From Lysobacter enzymogenes (GTDB lineage: Bacteria; Pseudomonadota; Gammaproteobacteria; Xanthomonadales; Xanthomonadaceae): DNA of 41,073 nucleotides. The first letter of the stretch is position 1. Every line of letters begins with the position of its first letter. Shown here in pieces: positions 27,105-36,898 of this stretch. Where the stretch lies: assembly GCF_900106525.1 (NCBI RefSeq), contig NZ_FNOG01000010.1, positions 1 through 41,073 on the forward strand. Direction: 5' to 3'. Under the pieces are notes generated by a model. That model did no database searches. It had not been told where the DNA came from and saw only the letters and a list, made by a program, of their open reading frames with translations. Position numbers and translations under genes: made by a program.

Positions 27105-27553
27105 GCGCGCGGCGGCCGCCAGGCGCGGCCATCGCCCGATGCGACACCCGACAGGGGCGGCCGTTCGGTCGCCCCTGTTTTTTGCGGCGGGTTTTTTGTG
27201 CCGGCGGCTGCGTAGTGGCCGTCGCGATGGCGGGGCGGACGCCGGTCGCCGACCGCGCCGCCGCGGGCCCCCTGCCGGCGGTTTCGCCGCCGCCCGCCGT
27301 CCGTCCGGCGAGGCCGCCGATCGGGCAAGCCCGGCCGCCGGATCGCGCATGCCGGCGGCCCGGCGCCGGCGCCGCCCGGGCACTGCCGGCGGCGCGGCCG
27401 GCCGATGCCGCTGTGCTACCATTTTGCGGCTCGAACCAGCGGTAATCGCGGCGCTTTACGCAAGCCGCCGCCCGGCGCGCCCGCGCGCCGCGCCGCTGCT
27501 TCCGGCGCCGTCCATCCTCGCTCCGTCGTACACCACCCCACGAGGTTTACACG
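27105..27553. other. Very GC-rich intergenic region after ppiB
   Basis: The first part holds the ppiB terminator (27151-27184). Bases 27230-27410 are almost pure G+C with repeated GCCGGCGG-type words. TGCTACCAT at 27414-27422 is a possible extended -10 element for the aminotransferase, with a start near 27429 and a leader of about 125 bases. I see no gene. Confidence 0.45.
27151..27184 (+). terminator. Rho-independent terminator of ppiB
   Basis: ACAGGGGCG and CGCCCCTGT (27151-27159 with 27170-27178) pair perfectly. The stem continues inside with GCC/GGT around a GTTC loop and is followed by a run of T. Confidence 0.85.
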
Positions 27554-28759
27554 ATGCCCCAGCTCGCCCGGCGCATCGGTCGCGCCAAGCCCAGCGCGAT
27601 CATGCAGGTTGCCGAAAAGGCCAAGCGGCTCAAGGCCGAAGGTCGCGACATCATCAGCTTCTCCATCGGCGTCCCCAACTTTCTGCCCGGCGACCATGTC
27701 TACGCCGCCGTGCGCGAAGCGTTGGCCAAAGACAGCGGCCAGTACGGCAGCAACCGCGGCGCCGACGCGCTGCTGGACGCGTTCATCGAGCACATGGGCA
27801 AGATCGGCCTGACCGGCTACGGCCGCGTCAACGTCGCCACCGGCATCGGCGCCAAGCACGTGATCTACAACATCGCCGAGGCGCTGTTGGACGAAGGCGA
27901 CACCATCGCCTTCCCGACCCCGTACTGGACCAGCTATCTCGACATCGCCGAGATCGTCAACGCCAAGATCGACCTGCTGCCGTGCCCGGCCTCGCAGGAC
28001 TACAAGCTCACTCCCGCGCAGCTCGACGCCGCGCTGGCGAAGAAGCCCAAGGTGTTCTTGTTCAACAATCCCTCGAACCCGACCGGCATGGTCTATTCGA
28101 AGGACGAGATCGACGCGCTGGCCGCGGTCGTCGCCAAGTATCCGGACACCTGGATCATCACCGACGACATCTACAACCGCATGGTGTTCGACGGCCTGGG
28201 CTACCACAACTTCGTGCACGCCCGTCCCGAGTTGCGCGACCGGGTGATCTTCATCGACTCGCTGTCCAAGACCTACGGCATGCCGGGTTGGCGCGTGGGC
28301 TTCATGGCCGGGCCGGAAGTCATCGCCCAGGCGGTGACCACGATGAACTCGAACCACATCACCAACGTGCCGGAGATCGTCACCGCCGCCGCCGTGGCCG
28401 CGCTGTCGGGCCCGCAGGACGTGCCGACCGCCAAGTGCGCCGAGTTCCAGGCCAAGCGCGACCAGGTCATGGCGGTGATGAACGCGATCCCGGGCGTGAT
28501 TTGCCCGCGTCCGCAGGGCGCGTTCTACGTGTTCCCCGACATCAGCGTCGCCTTCGGCAAGACCCACCAGCCCAGCGGCATCAAGATCGGCAACGACATG
28601 GATTTCTGCAGCGCGCTGCTGGAAACCAAGGGCGTGGCCTGCGTGCCGGGCTCGGCGTTCGGCGAACCCAACGCGCTGCGCATCAGCTACACCTGCCCGA
28701 CCCCGCAGCTGGCCCCGGGCCTGCAGCGGTTCCAGGAGTTCTTCGCCGAGCTCGCCTGA
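27554..28759 (+). CDS. PLP-dependent class I/II aminotransferase (probable aspartate aminotransferase)
   Basis: The 401-residue product has the fold-type I aminotransferase motifs: NNPSNPTG (residues 171-178), TDDIYNRM with the Asp and Tyr that hold PLP, and SLSKTYGMPGWRVGF with the PLP-binding Lys239. A conserved Arg near the end (NALRISYT) binds the substrate carboxylate. The N-terminal substrate loop reads SIGVPNF rather than the common GEPDF, so substrate choice may differ from ordinary AspC. Its neighbour mdh makes oxaloacetate, the keto acid of aspartate, which favours an aspartate role. The start is an ATG with CGAGG upstream. Alternatives are alanine or aromatic aminotransferase. Confidence 0.88.
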   Translation: MPQLARRIGRAKPSAIMQVAEKAKRLKAEGRDIISFSIGVPNFLPGDHVYAAVREALAKDSGQYGSNRGADALLDAFIEHMGKIGLTGYGRVNVATGIGAKHVIYNIAEALLDEGDTIAFPTPYWTSYLDIAEIVNAKIDLLPCPASQDYKLTPAQLDAALAKKPKVFLFNNPSNPTGMVYSKDEIDALAAVVAKYPDTWIITDDIYNRMVFDGLGYHNFVHARPELRDRVIFIDSLSKTYGMPGWRVGFMAGPEVIAQAVTTMNSNHITNVPEIVTAAAVAALSGPQDVPTAKCAEFQAKRDQVMAVMNAIPGVICPRPQGAFYVFPDISVAFGKTHQPSGIKIGNDMDFCSALLETKGVACVPGSAFGEPNALRISYTCPTPQLAPGLQRFQEFFAELA

Positions 28760-28800
28760 GCCCGGCGAAGCCGCCCGCCCGCGACGAGAAGGACGAGCTC

Positions 28801-29193
28801 ATGCGTGTCACCAGCGTGTTGTGCATCGTGGCCGCGCTCGCCGTGGGCGCGGTCGGCGCCAAGTTCGTCCTCAACGGCGGCCTGCCGCAGCAGTGGTTCG
28901 GCTCGCAACCGGCGCAGCTCGCGCCGGACGATCCGCGCCACAGCACCGGCGACAAGCGCATCGTCATGCTCGCCGCGGAGTGGTGCGGCTATTGCGAGAA
29001 ACTGCGCAAGGACTTCGAGCTGGCCGACGTGCGCTACACCCTGATCGACGTCGACACCGAGCAGGGCCAGCGCGCGATGGCCGCGGTCGGCGCGCGCGGC
29101 GTGCCGGTCACCATCGTCGGCCAGGACATCGTCTACGGCTACAACCCCGACCAGATCAAGGACAAGCTCGCCCCGCTCGGCTACCGGCTGTGA
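28801..29193 (+). CDS. Membrane-anchored glutaredoxin/thioredoxin-fold protein
   Basis: The 130-residue product begins with a hydrophobic segment (residues 4-24) that should act as signal anchor, then a spacer and a thioredoxin-like domain from about residue 50. The active site is WCGYCEKL (Cys62, Cys65). The cis-proline region reads [20 protein letters not shown], like glutaredoxins. If the anchor exports it, the domain faces the periplasm. It lies 41 bases after the aminotransferase and 73 before mdh, so the three may be co-transcribed. Its partner is unknown. Confidence 0.8.
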   Translation: MRVTSVLCIVAALAVGAVGAKFVLNGGLPQQWFGSQPAQLAPDDPRHSTGDKRIVMLAAEWCGYCEKLRKDFELADVRYTLIDVDTEQGQRAMAAVGARGVPVTIVGQDIVYGYNPDQIKDKLAPLGYRL

Positions 29194-29266
29194 CGGCGCG
29201 CGCGTCCTGCATCCACTTCGCGGGCCCGCGCCCGCACCAACGTTCACTAGCGAAGGAAACACCTCG

Positions 29267-30253
29267 ATGAAGACTCCCGTCCGCGTTGCCGTCACCGGCG
29301 CTGCCGGCCAGATCGGCTACTCGCTGCTGTTCCGCATCGCCTCCGGCGAAATGCTCGGCAAGGACCAGCCGGTGATCCTGCAGCTGCTGGAACTGCCGCT
29401 GGAGAAGGCCCAGGCCGCGCTCAAGGGCGTGATCATGGAGCTGGAAGACTGCGCGTTCCCGCTGCTGGCCGGCATCGTCGGCACCGACGATGCGGAAGTG
29501 GCGTTCAAGGACGCCGACATCGCCCTGCTGGTCGGCGCGCGTCCGCGCGGCCCGGGCATGGAGCGCAAGGACCTGCTGCTGGAAAACGCCAAGATCTTCA
29601 CCGCCCAGGGCGCCGCGCTGAACAAGGTCGCCTCGCGCAACGTCAAGGTGCTGGTGGTCGGCAACCCGGCCAACACCAACGCCTACATCGCGATGAAGTC
29701 GGCGCCGGACCTGCCGGCCAAGAACTTCACCGCGATGCTGCGCCTGGACCACAACCGCGCGCTGAGCCAGCTCGCCGCCAAGGCCGGCGTGGCCGTGGGC
29801 GACATCGAAAACCTGATCGTGTGGGGCAACCACAGCCCGACCATGTATCCGGACTACCGCTTCGCCAAGGCCGGCGGCGCCTCGCTGAAGGACAAGATCA
29901 ACGACGCCGCCTGGAACGCCGACACCTTCATCCCGCAGGTCGGCAAGCGCGGCGCGGCGATCATCGAAGCGCGCGGCCTGTCTTCGGCCGCCTCGGCCGC
30001 CAATGCCGCGATCGACCACATCCGCGACTGGGTGCTGGGCAGCGACGGCAAGTGGGTGACCATGGGCGTGCCGTCGGACGGCAGCTACGGCATCCCCGAG
30101 GGCGTGATGTACGGCGTGCCGGTGATCACCGCCAACGGCGAGTACACCCGCGTGGAAGGCCTGGAGATCGACGAGTTCAGCCGCAAGGCCATGGACAAGA
30201 CCCTGGCCGAGCTGGAAGAAGAGCGCGCCGGCGTCGCCCACCTGCTGGGTTGA
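29267..30253 (+). CDS. mdh: Malate dehydrogenase (NAD-type)
   Basis: The enzyme interconverts malate and oxaloacetate in the citric acid cycle, in the cytoplasm. The 328-residue product has the nucleotide-binding loop [12 protein letters not shown] (residues 10-21), the substrate loop [12 protein letters not shown], the Asp161 of [12 protein letters not shown] and the catalytic His189 in [11 protein letters not shown]. Length and sequence match the group without the E. coli type N-terminus, as in many beta- and gammaproteobacteria. AAGGAAA precedes the ATG. A strong terminator follows 23 bases after the stop. Confidence 0.97.
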   Translation: MKTPVRVAVTGAAGQIGYSLLFRIASGEMLGKDQPVILQLLELPLEKAQAALKGVIMELEDCAFPLLAGIVGTDDAEVAFKDADIALLVGARPRGPGMERKDLLLENAKIFTAQGAALNKVASRNVKVLVVGNPANTNAYIAMKSAPDLPAKNFTAMLRLDHNRALSQLAAKAGVAVGDIENLIVWGNHSPTMYPDYRFAKAGGASLKDKINDAAWNADTFIPQVGKRGAAIIEARGLSSAASAANAAIDHIRDWVLGSDGKWVTMGVPSDGSYGIPEGVMYGVPVITANGEYTRVEGLEIDEFSRKAMDKTLAELEEERAGVAHLLG

Positions 30254-30276
30254 TCGGTTCGCCATCGCGATGCATG

Positions 30277-30310
30277 AACGGGGCGGCTTCGGCCGCCCCG
30301 TTTGTTTTTG
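30277..30310 (+). terminator. Rho-independent terminator of mdh
   Basis: Eleven perfect pairs, 30277-30287 with 30292-30302, around a TTCG loop, followed by TTTGTTTTTG. Confidence 0.88.
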
Positions 30311-30328
30311 CGCGATGGCGGCCCCGCT

Positions 30329-30429
30329 GCTGCTTTTGTGGGAGGGGCTTCAGCCCCGAGGCTTTTGTTCCAGATCGCGGCGACCCGAGCGCACAGCCTC
30401 GGGACTGAAGTCCCTCCCACAAGAGCAGC
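30329..30429. repeat. Dispersed inverted repeat, family A, copy 2
   Basis: Arms 30329-30362 and 30396-30429 are inverted copies with three differences, all compatible with G-U pairing, around a 33-base loop. Loop words such as CAGATCGCGGCGACCCGA match copy 1 (17641-17747) read on the other strand, so the whole unit of about 100 bases is one family. It lies between the mdh terminator and the response regulator gene. Confidence 0.83.
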
Positions 30430-30522
30430 CGCGCGGGACGACGGCCCGGCCGCAGCCACCGCGCGGCCCCCGGTCGAAGGCGGAGCGTGTAGGATCGGAC
30501 CCGCTTTCCACTGGGACCCCTC

Positions 30523-31200
30523 ATGGCCGACCCCGCGCTGCGCATCCTCATCGCCGACGACCACCCGATGTTCCGGGCGGCGTTGCGTTATGCGCTGGGC
30601 GAGATCGCGCCGAACGCGCACATCGTCGAAGTCGCCAGCCAGAGCGCGCTGGAAGCCACGATCGGCAGCGGCGAGGCCTTCGATCTGGCCATGCTCGACC
30701 TGATGATGCCCGGCGCGATGGGGTTCTCCTCGCTGGTGTACGCGCGCGGGGAGCGGCCGGAGTTGCCGGTGGTGATCATCTCCTCCAACGAACACCCGCG
30801 CACGATCCGCCGCGCGCAGCAGTTCGGCGCATCCGGCTTCGTGCCCAAGTCGGCGCCGGCGGCAGTGCTGGCCGAAGCGGTCGGCGCGGTGTTGGCCGGC
30901 AAGGTGTGGTTCCCGCCGCAGCAGGCCGAGCGCGACGAAGGCGACGCGCAACTGGCCGACCGGCTGGCGCAGCTGACGCCGCAGCAGATGCGGGTGTTGT
31001 TGCGCCTGGCCGACGGCTTGCTCAACAAGCAGATCGCCTATGAGCTTTCGTTGGCGGAGAACACGGTGAAGATCCACGTCACCGCGATCTTGCGCAAGCT
31101 GGGTTGCCATTCGCGCACGCAGGCGGCGGTGTTGGTGAAGGGGTTGGCGCTGGAGGACGAGGGCGGGGAGTTGCACGACGGGGCGGGTGGGTTGGCTTAG
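30523..31200 (+). CDS. LuxR/NarL-type response regulator
   Basis: The 225-residue product is a two-domain transcription regulator. The receiver domain (residues 5-125) has the acidic pair Asp12/Asp13 (IADDHPMF), the phosphorylation site Asp59 (MLDLMMPG) and Lys109 (FVPKSAP). The C-terminal LuxR helix-turn-helix (about 150-207) reads LTPQQMRVLLRLADGLLNKQ then AENTVKIHVTAILRKLG. It converges with the hybrid sensor kinase gene on the other strand, the most likely partner. The target genes may include the carboxylate transporters beyond the kinase; this is inference. The start ATG has GGGA upstream. Confidence 0.93.
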   Translation: MADPALRILIADDHPMFRAALRYALGEIAPNAHIVEVASQSALEATIGSGEAFDLAMLDLMMPGAMGFSSLVYARGERPELPVVIISSNEHPRTIRRAQQFGASGFVPKSAPAAVLAEAVGAVLAGKVWFPPQQAERDEGDAQLADRLAQLTPQQMRVLLRLADGLLNKQIAYELSLAENTVKIHVTAILRKLGCHSRTQAAVLVKGLALEDEGGELHDGAGGLA

Positions 31201-31232
31201 CGGCGTTGGCGCGTTCGTCGTAGTTGTACTGT

Positions 31233-31315
31233 CGCGGTCGCGGCTTGCGCCGCTCCTACAGGGGCTTCGATGGCGCAACGCAGCGACTGTAGGAGCGGCG
31301 CAAGCCGCGACCGCG
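31233..31315. repeat. Dispersed inverted repeat, family B, copy 2 (29-bp perfect arms)
   Basis: Arms 31233-31261 and 31287-31315 are perfect inverted copies around a 25-base loop. The element fills the gap between the convergent response regulator and sensor kinase genes and has no T-run; it could still limit read-through between them. Confidence 0.87.
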
Positions 31316-31355
31316 GAGTTTCAGTTCGCGCCGCAAGCGCGCCCCGATCGCAACC

Positions 31356-34025
31356 TCATTCGCCGCGCGCCGGCAGCAACCGCGAAGCCAACGCGCGCAG
31401 CGCCGCCGGCTTGAGCGGCTTGGGCAGGAAATGCCAATCGCGTTCGGCTGCGCGCGGCCGCAAGGTCGGATCGGCATCGGCCGACATCAACACCACCGGC
31501 GGCAACCGCTTCCACTTGGCTTCCAACTGCGTGCCCAGCTCGAAGCCGGTGCTCTCGCCCAAACGGTAATCGAGCAACAGCAGATCCGGCGGCGGCTGCG
31601 CATCGGCGCGGGTCAGCGCTTCGGCGGCGCTGGCGGCGCCGTCGGCGAGGCAGCCCCAGTCGCCGAGCAGATGCAGCGCGGCCTGGCGCGAATGCAGGTC
31701 GTCGTCGATCACCCACACCTTGCGGCCGCGCAGCGGCGAATCGGGATCGGCCGTAGCTGCGGCGCGTTCGGCGCTGTGCGCGACGGCTGGCGCCGCCTCG
31801 GCCTCGATCGCGCGCGCATACGGCGCCTCGACCGAAAACACGCTGCCGCGCCCCGGCCAGGACCGCACCGCGACGCGATGGCCGAGCAGCCGCGCCACCC
31901 GCCGCACGATCGCCAGGCCCAGGCCCGCGCCGCGCTGCGGCGCTTCCACGCCGGTGTCCAGGCGCTGGAATTCTTCGAAGATCAACTCGCGCTTGTTTTC
32001 GGGAATGCCCGGCCCGCTGTCCCACACCTCGATCCGCACGCCCTCGCGCAGGCGCCGCGCGCCGAGCACGATGCGGCCCTCGCGCGGCGCGAACTGCATC
32101 GCGTTGGAAACGAAGTTCTGCAAGATCCGCCGCAGCAGCACCTCGTCGCTGTCGACCGTCGCACGCGTCGGCAGCACGTGCAGGCGCAGCCCGCGCGCCT
32201 GGGCGAGGATGCGGAACTGGCTGTCGATGGCGGCGAACACCCGCGCCAGCGGCAGCGCGCCGCGCCGCACTTCCAGCGCGCCCGATTCCAGCCGCGAGAT
32301 GTCGAGCAGGCTGGAGAGGATGTCGTCCTGCGCCGCCAGCGCCGCTTCGATGTGATCGGCCAGCTCGCGGCCTTCGCCGTCGTCGACGCGCCGGCGTAGC
32401 GACGACAGATACATGCGCGCGGCGTTGAGCGGCTGCAGCAGGTCGTGCACGGCGGCGGCGACGAAGCGGGTTTTGGAGCGGTTGGCGCGCTCGGCCTCGC
32501 CCTTGGCCGCCTGCAGGTCGCTGGTGCGCTGCTCGATGCCGCGCTCCAGGCTGTCGGCCAGCGTGCGCAGATCGCGCGCGGCCTGCTTGTAGGCGGTGAT
32601 GTCGGCGTAGCTGGTGACGAAGCCGCCGTCGGGCATCGGGTTGCCGCGGATTTCGATCACCGTGCCGTCGGGCCGCTCGCGCTCGTGCAGATACGGCTGG
32701 CCGCGCTGTAGATGATCGAGGCGGCGCCGGATCGCGTCTTCCGGATCGACGCCGAGCAGGCCGCGCTTGGCGTTGAAGCGGATCAAATCCTCGATCGGCC
32801 GGCCGACCTGGAGCAGTTCGGGCGGATAGCGGAACAGCTCGGCGTAGCGCTGGTTCCAGGCGACCAGGCGCAGCTGCGAATCGACCACGCTGACGCCTTG
32901 CGGCAAATGCTCCAGGCTCTGGCCTTCGCCCATGCTCGCCTGCCGCGCCGCATGCACCAATCCGTCCTGCGCGTTGCGCAGCGCTTCGGCGTGGTGCTCG
33001 ACCATCTTCTCCAGTTCCTGCCGGCTGCGCAGGCGCAGCGAGGCGATGCGGCCGCGCTGGATCAGTAGCAATGCCACCGCCACCGCCAGCAGCCAGGCGC
33101 CGGCAGCGACCGCGCGCGCGATCCAGGCGGCGCGGATGCTCGGGGTGACGTCGCGCAGCAGGTGCAAGGTCCAGTCTTCGCGCGACAGGTGCATCGACTG
33201 CCACAGCATCGGCTCGCGCAGGCGCGGCTCGCGCCAACGCACCACGCGCGCGCCGCCGTCGATCTCGCGCTGCACGTCGAACGCGACCGGGCGCAGGCGC
33301 TGGCTCTGGTATTGGCGGGTGTCGCGCAGTTCGCGCTGCCACGCCGGCGGTAGCGGATGCAGCATGCGGTAGCGCCATTGCGGCTGCGCCGACAGGAACA
33401 CCACGCCGTGGTTGTCGCTGAGCAGGACCACGTCGCCGCGTTCGCTCCAGTCCGAGCGGATGTCTTCGAGTTCGACCTTGACCGCGACCGCGCCGACCGC
33501 GCCGCCGCGCTCGTCGCGCACCGCGCGGGCGATGAAATGGCCGGGCACGCCGGTGGTGACGCCGATGGCGTAGAACTCGCCGGCGCCGTGGGCCATCGCC
33601 AGTTGGAAGTAGGGACGGAACGCGTAGGAATAGCCGACGTTGCTGTTGGGCTGGTCCCAGTTGCTGGCGGCGATGCCGGTGCCGCTGCGGTCGATCAGGG
33701 TCAGGGTGCTGGTGCGGTTGGCGAAATTGAGCTGGACCAGACGCTCGTTGGCGCGCTGGCGCTGGGCGGTGTCGCCGGGATTGGCCAGGGTGGCGCGCAG
33801 TTGCGGGTCCAGCGATAGCACCGCCGGCATGATCCGGTAGCGGTCGATGTGTTGCTCGATCACTTGCGCGCGCTGCGCCAGCAACACGCTGGCCTCGCCG
33901 GCCTGGCGCTGCAGCGCCTGCGAGTAGGCGATGCGCCCGGCGACCAGCGCCGACAGCAGCATGCCGGCCAGGATCAGGACGATCCAGGCGGCGGTCTGGA
34001 GCTGGCGGCGGCGGGTATGCAGCAC
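31356..34025 (-). CDS. Hybrid sensor histidine kinase with periplasmic sensor, PAS and receiver domains
   Basis: The 889-residue product has, in order: a membrane segment (about 12-34), a periplasmic double-Cache-like sensor (35-300), a second membrane segment (303-323), a coiled region and a PAS domain (about 372-480). Then come the phosphorylated helix with His527 in AAAVHDLLQPLNAARM, the ATPase domain with Asn637/Asn641, WDSGPGIP and GAGLGLAIVRRVARLLG, and a receiver domain with Asp819 (LLLDYRLGE). The HDLLQPLNA box marks the hybrid kinases of the NahK/ErcS-like branch. The start is a GTG at 34025 without a clear ribosome-binding site, so the exact N-terminus is unsure. The overall layout with a Cache sensor resembles kinases that sense carboxylates such as DctB; the ligand is inferred. 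Confidence 0.92.
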   Translation of the reverse strand: MLHTRRRQLQTAAWIVLILAGMLLSALVAGRIAYSQALQRQAGEASVLLAQRAQVIEQHIDRYRIMPAVLSLDPQLRATLANPGDTAQRQRANERLVQLNFANRTSTLTLIDRSGTGIAASNWDQPNSNVGYSYAFRPYFQLAMAHGAGEFYAIGVTTGVPGHFIARAVRDERGGAVGAVAVKVELEDIRSDWSERGDVVLLSDNHGVVFLSAQPQWRYRMLHPLPPAWQRELRDTRQYQSQRLRPVAFDVQREIDGGARVVRWREPRLREPMLWQSMHLSREDWTLHLLRDVTPSIRAAWIARAVAAGAWLLAVAVALLLIQRGRIASLRLRSRQELEKMVEHHAEALRNAQDGLVHAARQASMGEGQSLEHLPQGVSVVDSQLRLVAWNQRYAELFRYPPELLQVGRPIEDLIRFNAKRGLLGVDPEDAIRRRLDHLQRGQPYLHERERPDGTVIEIRGNPMPDGGFVTSYADITAYKQAARDLRTLADSLERGIEQRTSDLQAAKGEAERANRSKTRFVAAAVHDLLQPLNAARMYLSSLRRRVDDGEGRELADHIEAALAAQDDILSSLLDISRLESGALEVRRGALPLARVFAAIDSQFRILAQARGLRLHVLPTRATVDSDEVLLRRILQNFVSNAMQFAPREGRIVLGARRLREGVRIEVWDSGPGIPENKRELIFEEFQRLDTGVEAPQRGAGLGLAIVRRVARLLGHRVAVRSWPGRGSVFSVEAPYARAIEAEAAPAVAHSAERAAATADPDSPLRGRKVWVIDDDLHSRQAALHLLGDWGCLADGAASAAEALTRADAQPPPDLLLLDYRLGESTGFELGTQLEAKWKRLPPVVLMSADADPTLRPRAAERDWHFLPKPLKPAALRALASRLLPARGE

Positions 34026-34179
34026 GGGAGTGAGGAGTCGGGATCGGTTCGGGGCGCTTGCGCGGGCTCTGGCAGCCTAGCGGGGATGGGGTGAGATGGC
34101 GGTCAAGCGGCGGTCGCGAGCGCGCGGCGAACGTGACGATCGCCGCGCTTCGGCTCCACCGATCCCGACGCCCGGTCGC

Positions 34180-35382
34180 TCAGAACTGCACCTGCGCCCG
34201 CACCTCCACCACATCCGGATCCGCCGCCAGCAAGCCCTTGTCCGCCTTCACGTGCACGTAGTTGGCCTGGAACTTGAAGTGGCTGGTGAGATACCAGTTG
34301 GCGCCGAGGGTCCAGTCGCGCTGCTTGCCGCCGGCGATGCCGCCGTCGTCCAGGTCGAGCTCGCCGTAGCGCGCCAGCAGTTCGACCGCGCCATAGCCGT
34401 GCGCGGGTTTGACGTTGGCGACGTTGTTGCCGGTGTAGGGCCGGGTTTCGCCGGTGACGACCCAACTGCCGGTGACGTAGTAGCCGTTCGCAGTGAAGTC
34501 GCGCTGGCCGTTGTCGCGCTGCGCGGTGGCGCGCAGGTATTCGGCCTGGACCGACCACGGGCCGTCGATCCACAGCGCTTCCAGGCCGTTGCGCACGATC
34601 TTGTCGGTCTCGCGCAGGCTGCCCGAATCGACCAGGCGCACCGCGGTCAGGCCGTTGAGCGGGCGCGCGCGGAAACGCGCGGCCGGGCCGAAGTACGCGC
34701 CGCGCCCGTCGCTGAAGCCGTGCGGGTTTTCGACCGAGCCGGTCAGGCCCAGATGCACGACGTGGTCCTTGTCCTTGACCGGCGTCCACACCGCGCGCCC
34801 GGCGGCGGTGGTGCCGGGGTTGTCGCCCTGCAGGTCGTGGCCGAAGAAATAGCCGGCGCTGAGCGCGTAGCGCGGCCGTTCCAGCGACCATTCCACGCCG
34901 GTGCGGCGGCCTTCGAAGATCGCCTGCGAGGCCGCGGACAGCTCCATCATGCTGCCGCTGCGCGAGGCGGCGACACTCTCCATGCTCACCGGCGTCTTGA
35001 AGTAACCCACGCGCAGCTTGCCGTAGTCGGCGCCGAACAGCGCCTTGGTTTCCAGGCGCAAAGCGACGTCGAGCCAGAGCTTGGATTCGAAGTCGAACAC
35101 CGCGGTGAAGTCGTAGACGTCCTTCTTCTTCAGGTTCATGCCGAACTCGCGCCGGCGGTAGTGGCCGTCGTCCTTGAGCCGGGTGGCGGCGGTGCCGTAA
35201 CCGTCGCCGTCGAAATCGGCCACGTCGTAGGCCCAGTTGGCGGTGGCCGAGATTTCGGTGCCGTCGGCGAAGCTGTACTTGGTCGGCCAGTCGTCGAAGC
35301 TGCCGGCGGCGGCCGCGGGCGACAGCGCGCACAGGGCCAGGGCGAGCGGAGAGGCGGCGAAGGCGAAGCGGGCGGTGCGCAT
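34180..35382 (-). CDS. OprO/OprP-family outer membrane porin
   Basis: The 400-residue product has a signal peptide (residues 1-26, cleaved after SPAAAA) and the repeated aromatic/charged beta-strand pattern of the phosphate-selective porin O and P family, ending in Phe (VRAQVQF) as outer membrane barrels do. Typical stretches are GYGTAATRLKDDGHYRRREF, VGYFKTPVSMESVAASRS and WTLGANWYLTSHFKFQANYV. TGGAG precedes the ATG. Despite the family name, phosphate need not be the substrate. It is followed upstream on the same strand by dctA and a KgtP-like gene, which suggests an organic acid route through the outer membrane. Confidence 0.88.
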   Translation of the reverse strand: MRTARFAFAASPLALALCALSPAAAAGSFDDWPTKYSFADGTEISATANWAYDVADFDGDGYGTAATRLKDDGHYRRREFGMNLKKKDVYDFTAVFDFESKLWLDVALRLETKALFGADYGKLRVGYFKTPVSMESVAASRSGSMMELSAASQAIFEGRRTGVEWSLERPRYALSAGYFFGHDLQGDNPGTTAAGRAVWTPVKDKDHVVHLGLTGSVENPHGFSDGRGAYFGPAARFRARPLNGLTAVRLVDSGSLRETDKIVRNGLEALWIDGPWSVQAEYLRATAQRDNGQRDFTANGYYVTGSWVVTGETRPYTGNNVANVKPAHGYGAVELLARYGELDLDDGGIAGGKQRDWTLGANWYLTSHFKFQANYVHVKADKGLLAADPDVVEVRAQVQF

Positions 35383-35506
35383 GGGTGGGGCTCCAGGTTC
35401 GTCGGCGCCGTCCTGGCAACAGGGCTCCGCGCCGGACGCGCAGGGCGTCCGGCCGGATGGGAAAGTCGGGATGCAGCCCGCGCGCGGGCCGCGTGGTCGC
35501 TGCGGC

Positions 35507-36841
35507 TTAGGCCGGGGTCTTGTCCGGCAGCGGCGCGTGGTGGTCGGACGGCAGGTCGGCGTCCAGGTCGGTCGCGCTCGGCGGATTGAGCAGTTCGTAA
35601 TTGAGCTTGTCGCGGTCGAGCTCGTTTTCCCAGCGCGCCACCACCACCGTGGCCACGCCGTTGCCGATGATGTTGGTCAGCGCGCGCGCCTCGCTCATGA
35701 AGCGGTCGATGCCCAGGATCAGCGCCAGGCCCGCGACCGGCACCGCCGGCACCACGTGCAGGGTCGCCGCCAGGGTGATGAAGCCGGCGCCGGTGACGCC
35801 GGAGGCGCCCTTGGAGGTCAGCATCGCCACCGCCAGCAGAGTGATCTCCTGGGTCAGCGTGAGCTCCACGCCCAGCGCCTGGGCGACGAAGATCGCCGCC
35901 ATGGTCAGGTAGATGTTGGTGCCGTCGAGATTGAACGAATAGCCGCTGGGCACGACCAGGCCGACCACCGGCTTGGAGCAGCCCAGCCGCTCGAGCTTGC
36001 GCATCAGCGGCACCAGCGCCGATTCCGACGACGAGGTGCCCAGCACCAGCAGCAGTTCGTCGCGGATGTAGCGGATGAAGCGCAGGATGCTGAAGCCGGT
36101 GAAGCGCGCAATCAGGCCCAGCACGATCAGCACGAACAACGCGCAGGTCAGGTAGAAGCTGCCCATCAGCTTCATCAGCGGGCCGAGCGCGCCGACGCCG
36201 AACTCGCCGATGGTGAAGGCCATCGCCGCGCCGGCGCCGATCGGCGCGAGCTTCATGATCATGCTCATGATCCCGAAGAACACCTTCGACAGCGGCTCCA
36301 GCAGGTCCATGACCTTCTCGCCGGTCTTGCCCATGTGCAGCAGCGAGAAGCCGAACAGCACCGCCAGCAACAGCACCTGCAGCAGGCTGCCGTCGCCGGT
36401 GAAGGCGTCGGTGAAGGTCTTGGGGATGATGTGCAGCAGGAAGTCGACCGTGCTTTGTTGCTCGGCCTTGTGCGCGTAGTCGGTGGCCTTGGCCACCAGC
36501 GCCGGGTCGAGCTTGGCCGGGTCGGCGTTGAAGCCGGCGCCGGGCTTGAGCGTGTTGACCACCACCAGGCCGATCACCAGGGCGATGGTGGAGACCACCT
36601 CGAAGTAGAGGATGGCCTTGACGCCCACGCGCCCGACCTTCTTGACGTCGGCGACGCCGGCGATGCCGAGCACCACGGTCAGGAAGATGATCGGGCCGAT
36701 CAGCATCTTGATCAGGGCGATGAAGCCGTCGCCCAGCGGCTTGAGCTTGACGCCGAACTCGGGGAAGAAATGCCCGATCAGGCCGCCGAGCACGATGGCG
36801 CCGACCACCCACAGGTAGAAATGCGAGCCTGATTTTTTCAT
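35507..36841 (-). CDS. dctA: C4-dicarboxylate transporter DctA
   Basis: DctA takes up succinate, fumarate and malate across the inner membrane with cations. The 444-residue product matches the family throughout. It has the serine-rich motif [15 protein letters not shown], then [37 protein letters not shown] and [20 protein letters not shown], with eight or so membrane segments and two re-entrant loops expected. Two starts are possible: ATG at 36841 ([11 protein letters not shown]) or GTG at 36850. Neither has a convincing ribosome-binding site; the ATG aligns with E. coli DctA. It lies between the porin (124 bases) and the KgtP-like gene (57 bases). Confidence 0.95.
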   Translation of the reverse strand: MKKSGSHFYLWVVGAIVLGGLIGHFFPEFGVKLKPLGDGFIALIKMLIGPIIFLTVVLGIAGVADVKKVGRVGVKAILYFEVVSTIALVIGLVVVNTLKPGAGFNADPAKLDPALVAKATDYAHKAEQQSTVDFLLHIIPKTFTDAFTGDGSLLQVLLLAVLFGFSLLHMGKTGEKVMDLLEPLSKVFFGIMSMIMKLAPIGAGAAMAFTIGEFGVGALGPLMKLMGSFYLTCALFVLIVLGLIARFTGFSILRFIRYIRDELLLVLGTSSSESALVPLMRKLERLGCSKPVVGLVVPSGYSFNLDGTNIYLTMAAIFVAQALGVELTLTQEITLLAVAMLTSKGASGVTGAGFITLAATLHVVPAVPVAGLALILGIDRFMSEARALTNIIGNGVATVVVARWENELDRDKLNYELLNPPSATDLDADLPSDHHAPLPDKTPA

Positions 36842-36898
36842 GGAGGGCACCGGAGGCTAGGAGTGAGCGAAAAGGAATGAGGGGCGAGCGCAGCGCGC

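Noticed and set aside
34180-35382. Reading the OprO/P-type gene as a phosphate or polyphosphate porin
   Set aside because: Family membership is clear, but no pho genes or Pho-box-like sequence are seen nearby, and its neighbours are carboxylate transporters.
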